The notes under the pieces: model-generated
Told to the model about the DNA's origin: nothing
The model's database searches: none
Seen by the model: the letters and a program-made list of their open reading frames with translations, nothing else
Program-made: the position numbers and the translations under genes
Shown: piece by piece, positions 1 to 6,538 of the stretch
Layout of the letters: each line of letters opens with the position of its first letter
Numbering within the stretch: the first letter of the stretch is position 1
NCBI GenBank assembly: GCA_019307645.1
Contig: JAFDJF010000185.1
Span: forward strand, 1 to 14,253
Direction: 5' to 3'
DNA from: Deltaproteobacteria bacterium
GTDB lineage: Bacteria > Desulfobacterota > DSM-4660 > Desulfatiglandales > Desulfatiglandaceae
Length of the DNA: 14,253 nucleotides

Positions 1-1
1 T

Positions 2-1126
2 GACGATAACGAGGAATCCAGGCTCTCTCCCATGGCATCCCTGAGCCGTCACGCAATACGGAGAATAGCGGATGACGAGATAGCAAGGGGGCACAGACAG
101 AACTTCTCTGTTGACACAGACCGGATACTACATTCTCTGGCCTATTCCCGCTATATAGACAAGACCCAGGTATTCTATCTCATAAAAAATGACCATATCA
201 CCCACCGTGTTTTGCATGTGCAACTGGTTTCCAAGATTGCACGGACTGTGGGGCGTCTCCTGAGACTCAATGAAGATTTGATCGAGGCCATAGCGCTTGG
301 GCATGACATCGGGCACACGCCCTTCGGACACGATGGGGAGAGAATTCTTTCCGACCTTTGTGAGGTTCATGGCGCTGGTAAATTTTTCCATAATATTCAA
401 AGTGTTAGGTTCCTTCAGGAAATAGAACGGAAAGGGAAGGGATGGAATCTTTCCTTGCAGGTCCTTGACGGCATTCTGACCCATGATGGGGAGCTTCATT
501 CTCAGGCGCTGGAACCGCAGAAAGATAAGAGTTTTGATACTCTGGATGAGGAAATGAGACGGAAAGGGGATGACCCCTCCCTGGATTTATGGCCCATGAC
601 CCTGGAGGGATGTGTTGTCAGGATGTCTGACACAGTAAGCTATGTTGGCCGGGATATCGAAGACGCTATCAGACTCGGCTTGATAGAAAGGGGTGATATC
701 CCCGAAGATTGCAAAAAGATCCTGGGCGAGACAAACGGGGACATCGTCTATAGCCTTGTGGAAGATCTTATCGGAAATAGTCTGGACAGGACATACGTAT
801 GTTTTAGCGACAAGGTGGGAGATGCCTTGAAAAGACTCAAAGGATTCAATGAAGAGCGAATTTACAAAAATAAGAAGGTCAAAAAACAGACAGATAAGGT
901 CAAACTGATGTTTCAACTGCTTTTCGAAAAATACCTCAATGATATCGAAACAGAGAACCTGGGCTCTGATATTTTTAGCGGGTTCCTTGACGGCATGTCT
1001 GCGGGATATGGGGAAAAGACCCCACCGGTGGGCATCGTCCGAGATTTTATTGCTGGCATGACGGATGAATATTTCCTGGATCAGTGTCAGAAGCATCTGA
1101 TCCCTCGCATAACTACCGGATTTTAA
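2..1126 (+). CDS. HD-domain dGTPase-like dNTP triphosphohydrolase (5' end probably outside window)
   Basis: The protein resembles the dGTPase-like HD phosphohydrolases, which cleave dNTPs to deoxynucleoside plus triphosphate. Numbering from the first ATG (base 32), the metal ligands are visible: H58 in the THRVLH stretch, the H91-D92 pair in HDIGHTPFGH, and D200 in RMSDTVSYVGRD. FHNIQSVR (119-126) matches the family's F-x-H-N-x-Q-S block, and DRILHSLAYSRYIDKTQVF (30-48) the typical N-terminal signature. The reading frame is open back to base 2, and the codons just before the ATG read E-E-S-R-L-S-P, which resembles the E-x-x-L-S-P-x-A stretch inside the N-terminus of this family. No clear Shine-Dalgarno precedes base 32. 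I therefore infer that translation starts left of the window and that the ATG at 32 is internal. The gene looks unrelated to the aromatic locus and is separated from it by a terminator. The family call is strong, the exact substrate unknown. Confidence 0.85.
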   Translation, partial: DDNEESRLSPMASLSRHAIRRIADDEIARGHRQNFSVDTDRILHSLAYSRYIDKTQVFYLIKNDHITHRVLHVQLVSKIARTVGRLLRLNEDLIEAIALGHDIGHTPFGHDGERILSDLCEVHGAGKFFHNIQSVRFLQEIERKGKGWNLSLQVLDGILTHDGELHSQALEPQKDKSFDTLDEEMRRKGDDPSLDLWPMTLEGCVVRMSDTVSYVGRDIEDAIRLGLIERGDIPEDCKKILGETNGDIVYSLVEDLIGNSLDRTYVCFSDKVGDALKRLKGFNEERIYKNKKVKKQTDKVKLMFQLLFEKYLNDIETENLGSDIFSGFLDGMSAGYGEKTPPVGIVRDFIAGMTDEYFLDQCQKHLIPRITTGF

Positions 1127-1147
1127 TTGATTTTAATAGGTTGCTAG

Positions 1148-1238
1148 AAGCCCTTTTTTGAGCCTGCATCGTGCCCGCAGTGCAAATTTCGACTGGATGC
1201 TTTGTCGGTTTGCAGCCCAAAAAAAGGGCTTTTTTTTT
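1148..1238 (+). terminator. Structured intrinsic terminator after the HD-domain gene
   Basis: A compact hairpin has stem agccc (1214-1218) and gggct (1226-1230) around an A7 loop, followed by an uninterrupted T run to 1238: a classic intrinsic terminator for the HD gene. A perfect 12-bp inverted repeat also links aagccctttttt (1148-1159) with aaaaaagggctt (1220-1231). The roughly 60 nt between them can fold further: tgcaaa 1181-1186 with tttgca 1209-1214, cgac 1190-1193 with gtcg 1204-1207, and ctgc 1164-1167 with gcag 1177-1180. The long and short folds compete for the same gggctt strand. Confidence 0.75.
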
Positions 1239-1239
1239 C

Positions 1240-1268
1240 TTGACAGGGCGCATAATAAATAATATAAA
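1240..1268 (+). promoter_or_regulatory. Sigma70-type promoter, probably for the tetR/hydratase transcript
   Basis: TTGACA at 1240-1245 (perfect -35) and TATAAA at 1263-1268 (5 of 6 for -10) are separated by exactly 17 bp. The promoter begins one base after the terminator T run and faces the TetR gene. Transcription would start near 1275, inside the first operator-like dyad, and give a leader of about 310 nt before the TetR ATG. Confidence 0.65.
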
Positions 1269-1284
1269 AACAAGCGCTCGTTCA
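1269..1284 (+). promoter_or_regulatory. Candidate TetR-type operator 1
   Basis: The inner 14 bp, AACAAGCGCTCGTT, form a dyad with one mismatch per half. Read on the minus strand the site is TGAACGAGCGCTTGTT. It starts one base after the -10 box and covers the expected transcription start, the usual place for repression by a TetR-family protein. The TGAAC/TGAAT-type half site resembles known operators of acyl-CoA-responsive TetR regulators. Which protein binds is inference. Confidence 0.5.
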
Positions 1285-1404
1285 CATTGATTAGGCACCA
1301 TGGAATTCAGGGTGCTCTTTTTACTTTTTTTGTGGATGGGCTGATCAGAACAAACCTGAAAAAACAGCAGTCCTATTATACGCATTTTATCAGTGAGCTG
1401 GTGT

Positions 1405-1440
1405 TCATCCATAAATAACATTTATGAATGAGCGCTGTTA
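1405..1440 (+). promoter_or_regulatory. Dyad overlapping candidate TetR-type operator 2
   Basis: TGAATGAGCGCTGTTA (1425-1440) repeats the 12-base core TGAAYGAGCGCT of operator 1 in the opposite orientation. It overlaps a separate inverted repeat: tcatccataaat (1405-1416) against atttatgaatga (1420-1431), 11 of 12 positions complementary, with a 3-nt spacer. The two operator copies lie about 155 bp apart. Confidence 0.4.
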
Positions 1441-1479
1441 GCTTTTAGTTGTTGGAAAAAACTTGAATTAACAATAAGT

Positions 1480-1512
1480 TAAGCTAATGCCTAATTGCTA
1501 AAGGCTAATTGC
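1480..1512 (+). repeat. Short direct repeats (ctaattgct)
   Basis: The stretch contains gctaatg, then cctaattgct, then gctaattgct, giving two perfect copies of ctaattgct and one degenerate copy upstream. It lies between operator 2 and the strong dyad at 1513. The function is unknown and slippage duplication is the simplest explanation. Confidence 0.4.
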
Positions 1513-1542
1513 TCCATCCGGAAATATTCATTTCCGGATGGA
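1513..1542 (+). promoter_or_regulatory. Perfect 13-bp inverted repeat in the tetR leader
   Basis: tccatccggaaat (1513-1525) and atttccggatgga (1530-1542) are exact reverse complements around a 4-nt centre. No T run follows, so it is a poor intrinsic terminator. It may be an operator, a transcript-stabilising hairpin or a pause site in the leader. Confidence 0.55.
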
Positions 1543-1565
1543 TACGATCTAACCATTTATAGAAC

Positions 1566-1578
1566 ACAATACTATTGT
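1566..1578 (+). promoter_or_regulatory. Small dyad just upstream of the tetR start
   Basis: acaata-c-tattgt is a perfect 6-bp inverted repeat with a 1-bp centre, ending 10 bp before the TetR ATG where a Shine-Dalgarno would be expected. It may be an autoregulatory site. It could also be chance in AT-rich DNA. Confidence 0.3.
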
Positions 1579-1588
1579 CACAATATCG

Positions 1589-2188
1589 ATGAAAGGTAAA
1601 GGAACAAAAGAGAAAATTATTGAAGAGGCGATTGAGCTTTTTTATGAACATGGGTTCACGAAGGCTTCAACCAGGCAGCTGGTTGGGAAAGTCGGGATGA
1701 CCAGTTCCGCCATCTATAATCATTTTTCCAACAAAGAAGAGATCCTTTTCAATATCATTAAAAATGCGGGTGATAAGGTACTGGCTTCGCTGAACAAGGC
1801 CATAGAAAAATACGATGACCCGGTTGAATGTCTGAGACAGATGATATCCAGCATGCTGTATCTTTTCAGCGACGGCGGAATGCGAAAAGAGATTGCGATC
1901 TTCATAGATGAACTCTACCAGTTACCTGAAGACCTAAGAGAATTGTGCAACAGACAGCACCGAGAGATCTTTAAGCTTTTCCGCGACAAGATAAGTGAGA
2001 TGGAGGATATAGACAGGATCAATCCCATTGATCATACGGTGGCAGCCTTTGGCGTGCTCGGTGCCATGCTCTGGGTATACCACTGGTATCGGGACAACGG
2101 CAGGCTCCCCATGCAGAACATATCGGATGAGCTTACGAAACTTTTGTTTGACGGGTTGATGAAGCGCGAACCCTTAAAACTGATTTAA
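1589..2188 (+). CDS. TetR/AcrR-family transcriptional regulator
   Basis: This 199-residue protein has the usual TetR length and layout. Residues about 5-50 form the DNA-binding domain: helix IIEEAIELFYEHGF, then the helix-turn-helix region TRQLVGKVGMTSSAIYNHF followed by the characteristic SNKEEIL. The rest is a helical ligand/dimer domain with an IAIFIDELYQLPEDLRE stretch like that of acyl-CoA-responsive TetR proteins (FadR/KstR2 type). No good ribosome binding site precedes the ATG at 1589, but the helix-turn-helix spacing requires a start here. The next gene begins 13 bp after its stop, so the two are almost certainly co-transcribed. By context I infer that it controls this aryl-CoA locus in response to a pathway CoA thioester through the dyads at 1269-1440. 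The ligand is not readable from sequence. Confidence 0.9.
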   Translation: MKGKGTKEKIIEEAIELFYEHGFTKASTRQLVGKVGMTSSAIYNHFSNKEEILFNIIKNAGDKVLASLNKAIEKYDDPVECLRQMISSMLYLFSDGGMRKEIAIFIDELYQLPEDLRELCNRQHREIFKLFRDKISEMEDIDRINPIDHTVAAFGVLGAMLWVYHWYRDNGRLPMQNISDELTKLLFDGLMKREPLKLI

Positions 2189-2201
2189 TTGAGAGAGAAA
2201 A

Positions 2202-2954
2202 ATGATCGAACAGGATGTCCTGAATATAAAGGTAGAAGACAACGTTGCATATATATCCATAAACCGCCCCAAGCAGTCAAACTCTTTGAGCCGGGCTGTT
2301 TTTGTGTCTTTGCGGGAAGAACTGGAAAAAATGGAGTTTGATGACAGTGTCAGGGTCGTTGTGATCACCGGTGAGGGTGAAAAGGCCTTTTGTGCAGGGA
2401 TCGATCTTAAAGAGCGGGCAGCAATGCCGAAAGATGAGATTCAACCCTACAGAGAAAAAGTTATCAGACCCTTTTTTAACACCTTAGGCAATTTTCCAAA
2501 ACCCGCGATTGCAGCTGTAAACGGGGTGGCATTCGGCGGCGGCGCTGAAGTGGCCCTGGCCTGTGATATCAGGATCGCATCTTCCACTGCAAAGTTTTCC
2601 CAGTCAGAGATCCGGTGGGGTATGATCCCCGCCTGCGGCGGCTGCCAGCGTTTGAGGATGATCGTGGGAATCGGCAGGGCAAAAGAGCTGATTTTTACCG
2701 GAAGGGTCGTTGAGGCTGAAGAGGCGGTGCAGATGGGAATATTCAACAAGGTCGTTCCTCCTGAGGAGTTGCAGAAGGAAACGAAAAGATTGGCAACCGA
2801 GATCGCCAATAATTCTCCCTTGGCTGTCAGACAGGCCAAAAAGGCCATTGATGTGGGGGCCGATGTGTCCGAGGCCTTTGAATATGAATTTGAGGTCTCC
2901 AAGGCGTGTTATTTTGCAGGGGATGCAATGGCAGGCCCGGAGAAATTTAAATAA
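2202..2954 (+). CDS. Enoyl-CoA hydratase/isomerase (crotonase) family protein, copy 1
   Basis: A crotonase-fold protein of 250 residues. The oxyanion-hole segments are KAFCAGIDLKE (61-71) and AVNGVAFGGGAE (105-116). Both glutamates of canonical enoyl-CoA hydratases are present: E116 in GGGAE and E136 in SQSEI. Hydration of an enoyl- or dienoyl-CoA is therefore plausible. MIPACGGCQRL carries cysteines where GYGGTQRL is usual, so the pocket differs from copy 2. The C-terminus stops at AGPEKFK, about ten residues before the usual F-x-E-K-R ending. The Shine-Dalgarno is a weak purine stretch (gagagag) before the ATG. The gene lies 13 bp behind tetR. By analogy with dch/bamR/bzdW-type hydratases next to ring reductases, I infer action on the reductase product or a downstream intermediate. 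Confidence 0.85.
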   Translation: MIEQDVLNIKVEDNVAYISINRPKQSNSLSRAVFVSLREELEKMEFDDSVRVVVITGEGEKAFCAGIDLKERAAMPKDEIQPYREKVIRPFFNTLGNFPKPAIAAVNGVAFGGGAEVALACDIRIASSTAKFSQSEIRWGMIPACGGCQRLRMIVGIGRAKELIFTGRVVEAEEAVQMGIFNKVVPPEELQKETKRLATEIANNSPLAVRQAKKAIDVGADVSEAFEYEFEVSKACYFAGDAMAGPEKFK

Positions 2955-3015
2955 ACCCTAACGTTGTTTTACACAAAATTTTAATACTCATTAAATAAAT
3001 ATAGGGAGGGGAAAT

Positions 3016-3798
3016 ATGGATTACGAAAAAATACTTTTTGAGGTTAAAGATGGCATTGCGGTTTTAACGGTCAATCGGCCCAAAAAAATGAACGCCCTGA
3101 ACTTTCAAACCATGGATGAAATCCAGGATGCCATAGCCCGGGTTCACGGTGATGATTCCATCAGGGCATTGATCATTACCGGAGCAGGAGACAAGGCATT
3201 TGTGGCAGGCGCTGATATCTCCGAGTTTACTGAACTGGGTCTGAAGGAAAGCTACGATTTCATCAGAAGGGGAGCCAAGATTTTCAGGGATCTTGAGGCC
3301 CTTAATGTTCCCACCATTGCAGCCGTAAACGGTATGGCTCTGGGAGGCGGATGTGAGCTGGCCATGGGCTGTACGTTCAGGATCGCGGGCGAAAATGCGC
3401 TGTTTGGCCTGCCTGAAATTGGTCTGGGTGTTATCCCCGGCTATGGTGGAACACAGAGGTTGGCACGAATTATTGGGACGAGTCAGGCCATGTGGGCCAT
3501 GCTCACAGGGGAAAACATGACTGCCGACAGGGCGCTTGAGCTGGGACTGGTCAATCAGGTGGCAAAGCCTGAAGAGCTTATGGACACTGCAATGAAGGTT
3601 GCCAGGAAGATCGCCACAAAGGCGCCGCTGGCAATAAAATTTGCTATGATCGCCACAAAGTTCGGTTCAGCCGTTGATCTCGAGACCGGGCTTGTCCTTG
3701 AGGCCCTTGCTGCCAACCTGGCCCTTGCAAGCGAAGACAAAAAGGAAGGTGTGGCATCGTTTCTGGAAAAAAGGAAGCCTTCTTACACCGGCAACTGA
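3016..3798 (+). CDS. Enoyl-CoA hydratase (crotonase family), copy 2
   Basis: A complete 260-residue crotonase-family protein of standard length, ending EGVASFLEKRKPSYTGN. Oxyanion-hole segments are KAFVAGADISEF (60-71) and AVNGMALGGGCE (103-114). Catalytic glutamates are E114 (GGGCE) and E134 (GLPEI), followed by the textbook GVIPGYGGTQRL. It is therefore closer to classical short-chain enoyl-CoA hydratases than copy 1. A good ribosome binding site (gggagg at about 3004-3009) precedes the ATG. The 61-bp gap after copy 1 shows no terminator, so one transcript is likely. It may hydrate a cyclic dienoyl-CoA or act later in ring-opened beta-oxidation; the sequence cannot decide. Confidence 0.9.
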   Translation: MDYEKILFEVKDGIAVLTVNRPKKMNALNFQTMDEIQDAIARVHGDDSIRALIITGAGDKAFVAGADISEFTELGLKESYDFIRRGAKIFRDLEALNVPTIAAVNGMALGGGCELAMGCTFRIAGENALFGLPEIGLGVIPGYGGTQRLARIIGTSQAMWAMLTGENMTADRALELGLVNQVAKPEELMDTAMKVARKIATKAPLAIKFAMIATKFGSAVDLETGLVLEALAANLALASEDKKEGVASFLEKRKPSYTGN

Positions 3799-4028
3799 TT
3801 AATTCTAACAGCCTGCACACTCGCAATCGGAAGGTGGGCATAATTTGTTTTCTATTTATGGAAGGGTCCATGTGAAACTTGAAAGGACCCTTAACTAGTG
3901 CCCGAACGAAAACTGTCTTTTTCGTCAATCTCTGCGTCAGAAAAAAATTTTAATCCTCAAAATATTACATATATTCCTGCGGTTAAAATTTTGATCTTCC
4001 TTGACCTTGTGACAACAGGCACACATAT
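3799..4028 (+). other. Intergenic region with two hairpins before the reductase genes
   Basis: I see no gene in these 230 bp. Hairpin A is aagggtcc (3862-3869) with ggaccctt (3885-3892), an 8-bp stem and a 15-nt loop, without a T run. Hairpin B is acgaaaa (3906-3912) with ttttcgt (3919-3925) and a 6-nt loop. A possible -35-like TTGACC lies at 4001-4006, but no convincing -10 is placed to serve the ATG at 4029. Partial termination or transcript processing between hydratases and reductase is possible. Confidence 0.45.
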
Positions 4029-5111
4029 ATGCAGGAGTGGAAGGAAAAAAATCCGGACTGGAAAGTCATGGGGTATATGTGCAGCTATATGCCCGAAGAG
4101 ATCCTGTATGCGGCCAATGTCCTTCCTGTAAGGATGCTGGGCGGTCATGAACCTCAGAATGTTACAGAGCCCCATATCCTGGGTATGTTCTGCCCGTTCT
4201 GCCGGGACGTCCTGGCCCAGGGGCTCCTCGGAAAGTATGACTACTGCGATGCCATCGGCATTACCCATACCTGCAAACACCTCAATCAGGCATTTGAGAG
4301 CATGGTCCTGCACAAAGGGGTGGAAAATTTCTTTATTCCCATGCCAAACAAGTTGCAGTGTAAACAGGCCCTGCCTTATTACTCGGGCATATTGGGCCTG
4401 TTCAAAAAACAGATTGAAGAATGGACCGGCAATACGATTACGGATGATGATCTTAAGAGAGGAATCGAGATCGTTGACGAAAACCGTCGGCTCATGCGTG
4501 AAGTGTATGAGACCCGTAAAGTGGAAGATCCGCCCATATCAGGCGTTGATTCCATGTTAATGGTGTGCGCCTCACAGATGTATGACAAGGTTGAGGTCAA
4601 CAAAATTATAGCGGGCGTGCTCAAGAATGAACTGCCGGGCAGAAAGGCAATGGATGATCCTGGAATTCGTTTGATGATCCTGGGAAGTGAAAATGATGAC
4701 GTTAAATTCCTCACCATGGTCGAAGATGTGGGCGCTTCTATTGTTATTGATGACCACTGCACGGGTTCAAGGTATTTCTGGAATACAACAGAGCCCGGCG
4801 ATGATCTTATGAGCGTCATTGCAGACAGATATCTTAAGAGACCGCCGTGCCCCATCAAGGATATGCCCAGGAGGAGCCGCATCCCTCATATTCAAGGGCT
4901 GGCCAGGGAATGGGATGTCGCAGGAGTAATCATTATTCAGCAGAAGTTCTGTGATCCCCACGAGCTGGACAAGGTGGCCGTGAATAAGGCTCTGGAAGAG
5001 GCTGGTTTCTCCACCCTTTATCTGGAATTTGACGTGACCGTACCGATCGGCCCGTTCAGGATCAGGGTGGAGGCATTCCTTGAAACCTTAGGGTCGGAAG
5101 ATTTGTTTTAA
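4029..5111 (+). CDS. bzdN: Class I aryl-CoA (benzoyl-CoA) reductase, BzdN/BcrC-like subunit
   Basis: A HgdB/BcrC-type active-site subunit of ATP-dependent benzoyl-CoA reductase, related to the 2-hydroxyglutaryl-CoA dehydratase D component. With the next gene product it would bind aryl-CoA and iron-sulfur clusters and carry out the low-potential ring reduction. Family features are MPEEILYAANVLPVRMLG near the start (21-38), cysteines C55, C58, C73 and C82 as possible cluster ligands, and the C-terminal block QQKFCDPHELDK followed by LYLEFDVTVPIGPFRIRVEAF. At 360 residues it appears to lack about 20 N-terminal residues that relatives have before the EWKE segment. No strong Shine-Dalgarno precedes the ATG, and the upstream in-frame codons reach a TGA at 4002-4004 without any start codon. 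The gene heads the conserved N-O-P-Q order. The true substrate could be benzoyl-CoA or a bicyclic analogue such as tetrahydronaphthoyl-CoA. Confidence 0.85.
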   Translation: MQEWKEKNPDWKVMGYMCSYMPEEILYAANVLPVRMLGGHEPQNVTEPHILGMFCPFCRDVLAQGLLGKYDYCDAIGITHTCKHLNQAFESMVLHKGVENFFIPMPNKLQCKQALPYYSGILGLFKKQIEEWTGNTITDDDLKRGIEIVDENRRLMREVYETRKVEDPPISGVDSMLMVCASQMYDKVEVNKIIAGVLKNELPGRKAMDDPGIRLMILGSENDDVKFLTMVEDVGASIVIDDHCTGSRYFWNTTEPGDDLMSVIADRYLKRPPCPIKDMPRRSRIPHIQGLAREWDVAGVIIIQQKFCDPHELDKVAVNKALEEAGFSTLYLEFDVTVPIGPFRIRVEAFLETLGSEDLF

Positions 5112-5162
5112 TGGTTGTAGATAATAGACAGAAATCAAAATAAAAATATATGGAGGCCGAAT

Positions 5163-6500
5163 ATGGGAATATATAAGACTGAACCTCTGAAGTGCTGGGG
5201 TAAGGCCAAGGAATTAAGACTGAGTGTCTATGAGGGCATTCAAAAGGCAAGAGATGAAGGGACCATGATTGTTGCCGGCGGTACGGAGAGCGCCCTTGCC
5301 ATCCCGGCTGGTTTTGATATGGATTTTCTGGGGGGTGAGCCCTATGGTGCAAGCTGCACATTTGCCGGTATCAAGGATTCCAGTTGGAACAGGGGATTGA
5401 TGGAGACTTCAGAGGCCGCCAGTTATCCCAGGGATATGTGTGCGTATATGCGTATCGGTATCGGGTCGTTGCTGGCGGACAAGTTTGTCTTCGGCGGGAA
5501 ATATCCTGTTCCTACATTTAACCTTCAGACACATATCTGTGACACCCATGGTAAATGGTATCAGATCATGAGTGACATTGAAGGCGTTCCTTATGAAGTC
5601 GTTGACTATATCCCTTATGAGTGGGAGACGGAAAACGAGAGCGAAGAGAGCAAAACGCTTAAAAGAACCTACATGAAGGATCAGATGCTGGAGGTCATCG
5701 AGTGGATGGAAAAGCAGACGGGCAAGACATTTGATGACGAGAAATTCATCAATGCAGTGAACTGGGAATGCGAGTCCACCAACCTCTGGGCAGAGTGTTG
5801 CATGGTAAACCAGTCCATCCCCGCTGTAATGGATGAGAAAATGATGTTTTCTCTCTACATTATTGCTGTTTTGATGAGGCAGCAAAAAGCGGCGGTTGAA
5901 TTTTACAAGGTGCTGTTGGATGAGTTGAAGGACCGGGCCGACAGGGGCATTGCCGCATTTGAAAATGAGCGCTTCAGGATGATCCACGATAGCCAGCCAC
6001 CCTGGCACAGCCTTGGGATCTTCCGGTATCTTGAGGAGTTCGGGGCTGTTTCAATCGGAGCGCACTATTCCTTCAGCCTGTCAGGCGGTTGGGCATATGA
6101 CGCTGAGCAGGACAGATATCTGCCCGCAAAGCCACCGAAAGAAGCGGGTGTTACGCTGTCCACCAGGGAGGAGGCATGTGAATGGTATGCTGAGTGGTAC
6201 CTGGCCTATCATACCCTCTTGAGGTCTCTCAGGTACTCTGGTCGTGGAAAACACAAGAGGGTACAGGATATTATCGACAACTGGAAGATAGATGCAATGA
6301 TGATCCACTTGAACCGTGGATGCGAAGGAACCGCAGTGGGTCAGATGGAACTCAGGAGATACCTGGCAGACAAGGGCATCCCGGCTCTTACGTATGAGGG
6401 TAATCTGGCCGATGAACGCGAATTCGATCTTGAAAGGACGATAGACAAGATTGACACCTTTATGGAGACGGTGGACCTTAAGAAACTGTCAGAAGAATAA
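5163..6500 (+). CDS. bzdO: Class I aryl-CoA (benzoyl-CoA) reductase, BzdO/BcrB-like subunit
   Basis: The 445-residue partner of the BzdN-like protein and second half of the substrate-reducing heterodimer. The length matches BzdO/BcrB proteins (about 435-445). The N-terminal TEPLKCWGKAKELR (6-19) and the GGTESALAIPAGFDMDFLGGEPYGASC block (39-65) are typical of this subunit. Conserved cysteines that may ligate clusters include C11, C65, C93 and C126. The second half contains the family's helical region and HLNRGCEGTAVGQMELRRYL near the C-terminus, where the cysteine is part of a strongly conserved stretch. A strong ribosome binding site (ggagg 5152-5156) lies 6 bp before the ATG. It follows the bzdN-like gene by 51 bp. 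The subunit assignment is secure; the substrate (monocyclic or bicyclic) is not. Confidence 0.92.
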   Translation: MGIYKTEPLKCWGKAKELRLSVYEGIQKARDEGTMIVAGGTESALAIPAGFDMDFLGGEPYGASCTFAGIKDSSWNRGLMETSEAASYPRDMCAYMRIGIGSLLADKFVFGGKYPVPTFNLQTHICDTHGKWYQIMSDIEGVPYEVVDYIPYEWETENESEESKTLKRTYMKDQMLEVIEWMEKQTGKTFDDEKFINAVNWECESTNLWAECCMVNQSIPAVMDEKMMFSLYIIAVLMRQQKAAVEFYKVLLDELKDRADRGIAAFENERFRMIHDSQPPWHSLGIFRYLEEFGAVSIGAHYSFSLSGGWAYDAEQDRYLPAKPPKEAGVTLSTREEACEWYAEWYLAYHTLLRSLRYSGRGKHKRVQDIIDNWKIDAMMIHLNRGCEGTAVGQMELRRYLADKGIPALTYEGNLADEREFDLERTIDKIDTFMETVDLKKLSEE

Positions 6501-6538
6501 GTGTTTTTTAATGATTTTCAAGGAAGGAGGAATTTTCC

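Noticed and set aside
128..1096. Long minus-strand open frames opposite the HD-domain gene
   Set aside because: They lie fully antisense to a gene with intact family motifs and show no recognisable domains.
1160..1219. Integron attC site or IS terminus for the structured region after the HD gene
   Set aside because: No attC core sites, integrase, transposase or target duplication were seen. A terminator with extra folding explains it better.
1113..1421. Minus-strand open frame of about 100 codons in the intergenic region
   Set aside because: It overlaps the terminator, the promoter and the first operator and runs through A/T tracts. The protein has no recognisable motifs.
2710..2961. Plus-strand frame overlapping the end of hydratase copy 1, as a possible frameshifted continuation
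   Set aside because: The residues read there do not resemble the crotonase C-terminus, whereas the annotated frame continues with family-like sequence to AGPEKFK.
3898..4131. Plus-strand 77-codon open frame overlapping the bzdN-like start
   Set aside because: Its second half is just another frame of bzdN, the first half resembles nothing I know, and there is no ribosome binding site. I also checked it as a source of the missing BzdN N-terminus and found no resemblance.
4147..4560. Plus-strand open frame inside the bzdN-like gene
   Set aside because: Shadow of the strongly conserved BzdN frame with no domain of its own.
5409..6008. Minus-strand 199-codon open frame opposite bzdO
   Set aside because: Antisense to the conserved BzdO coding sequence and without recognisable motifs.
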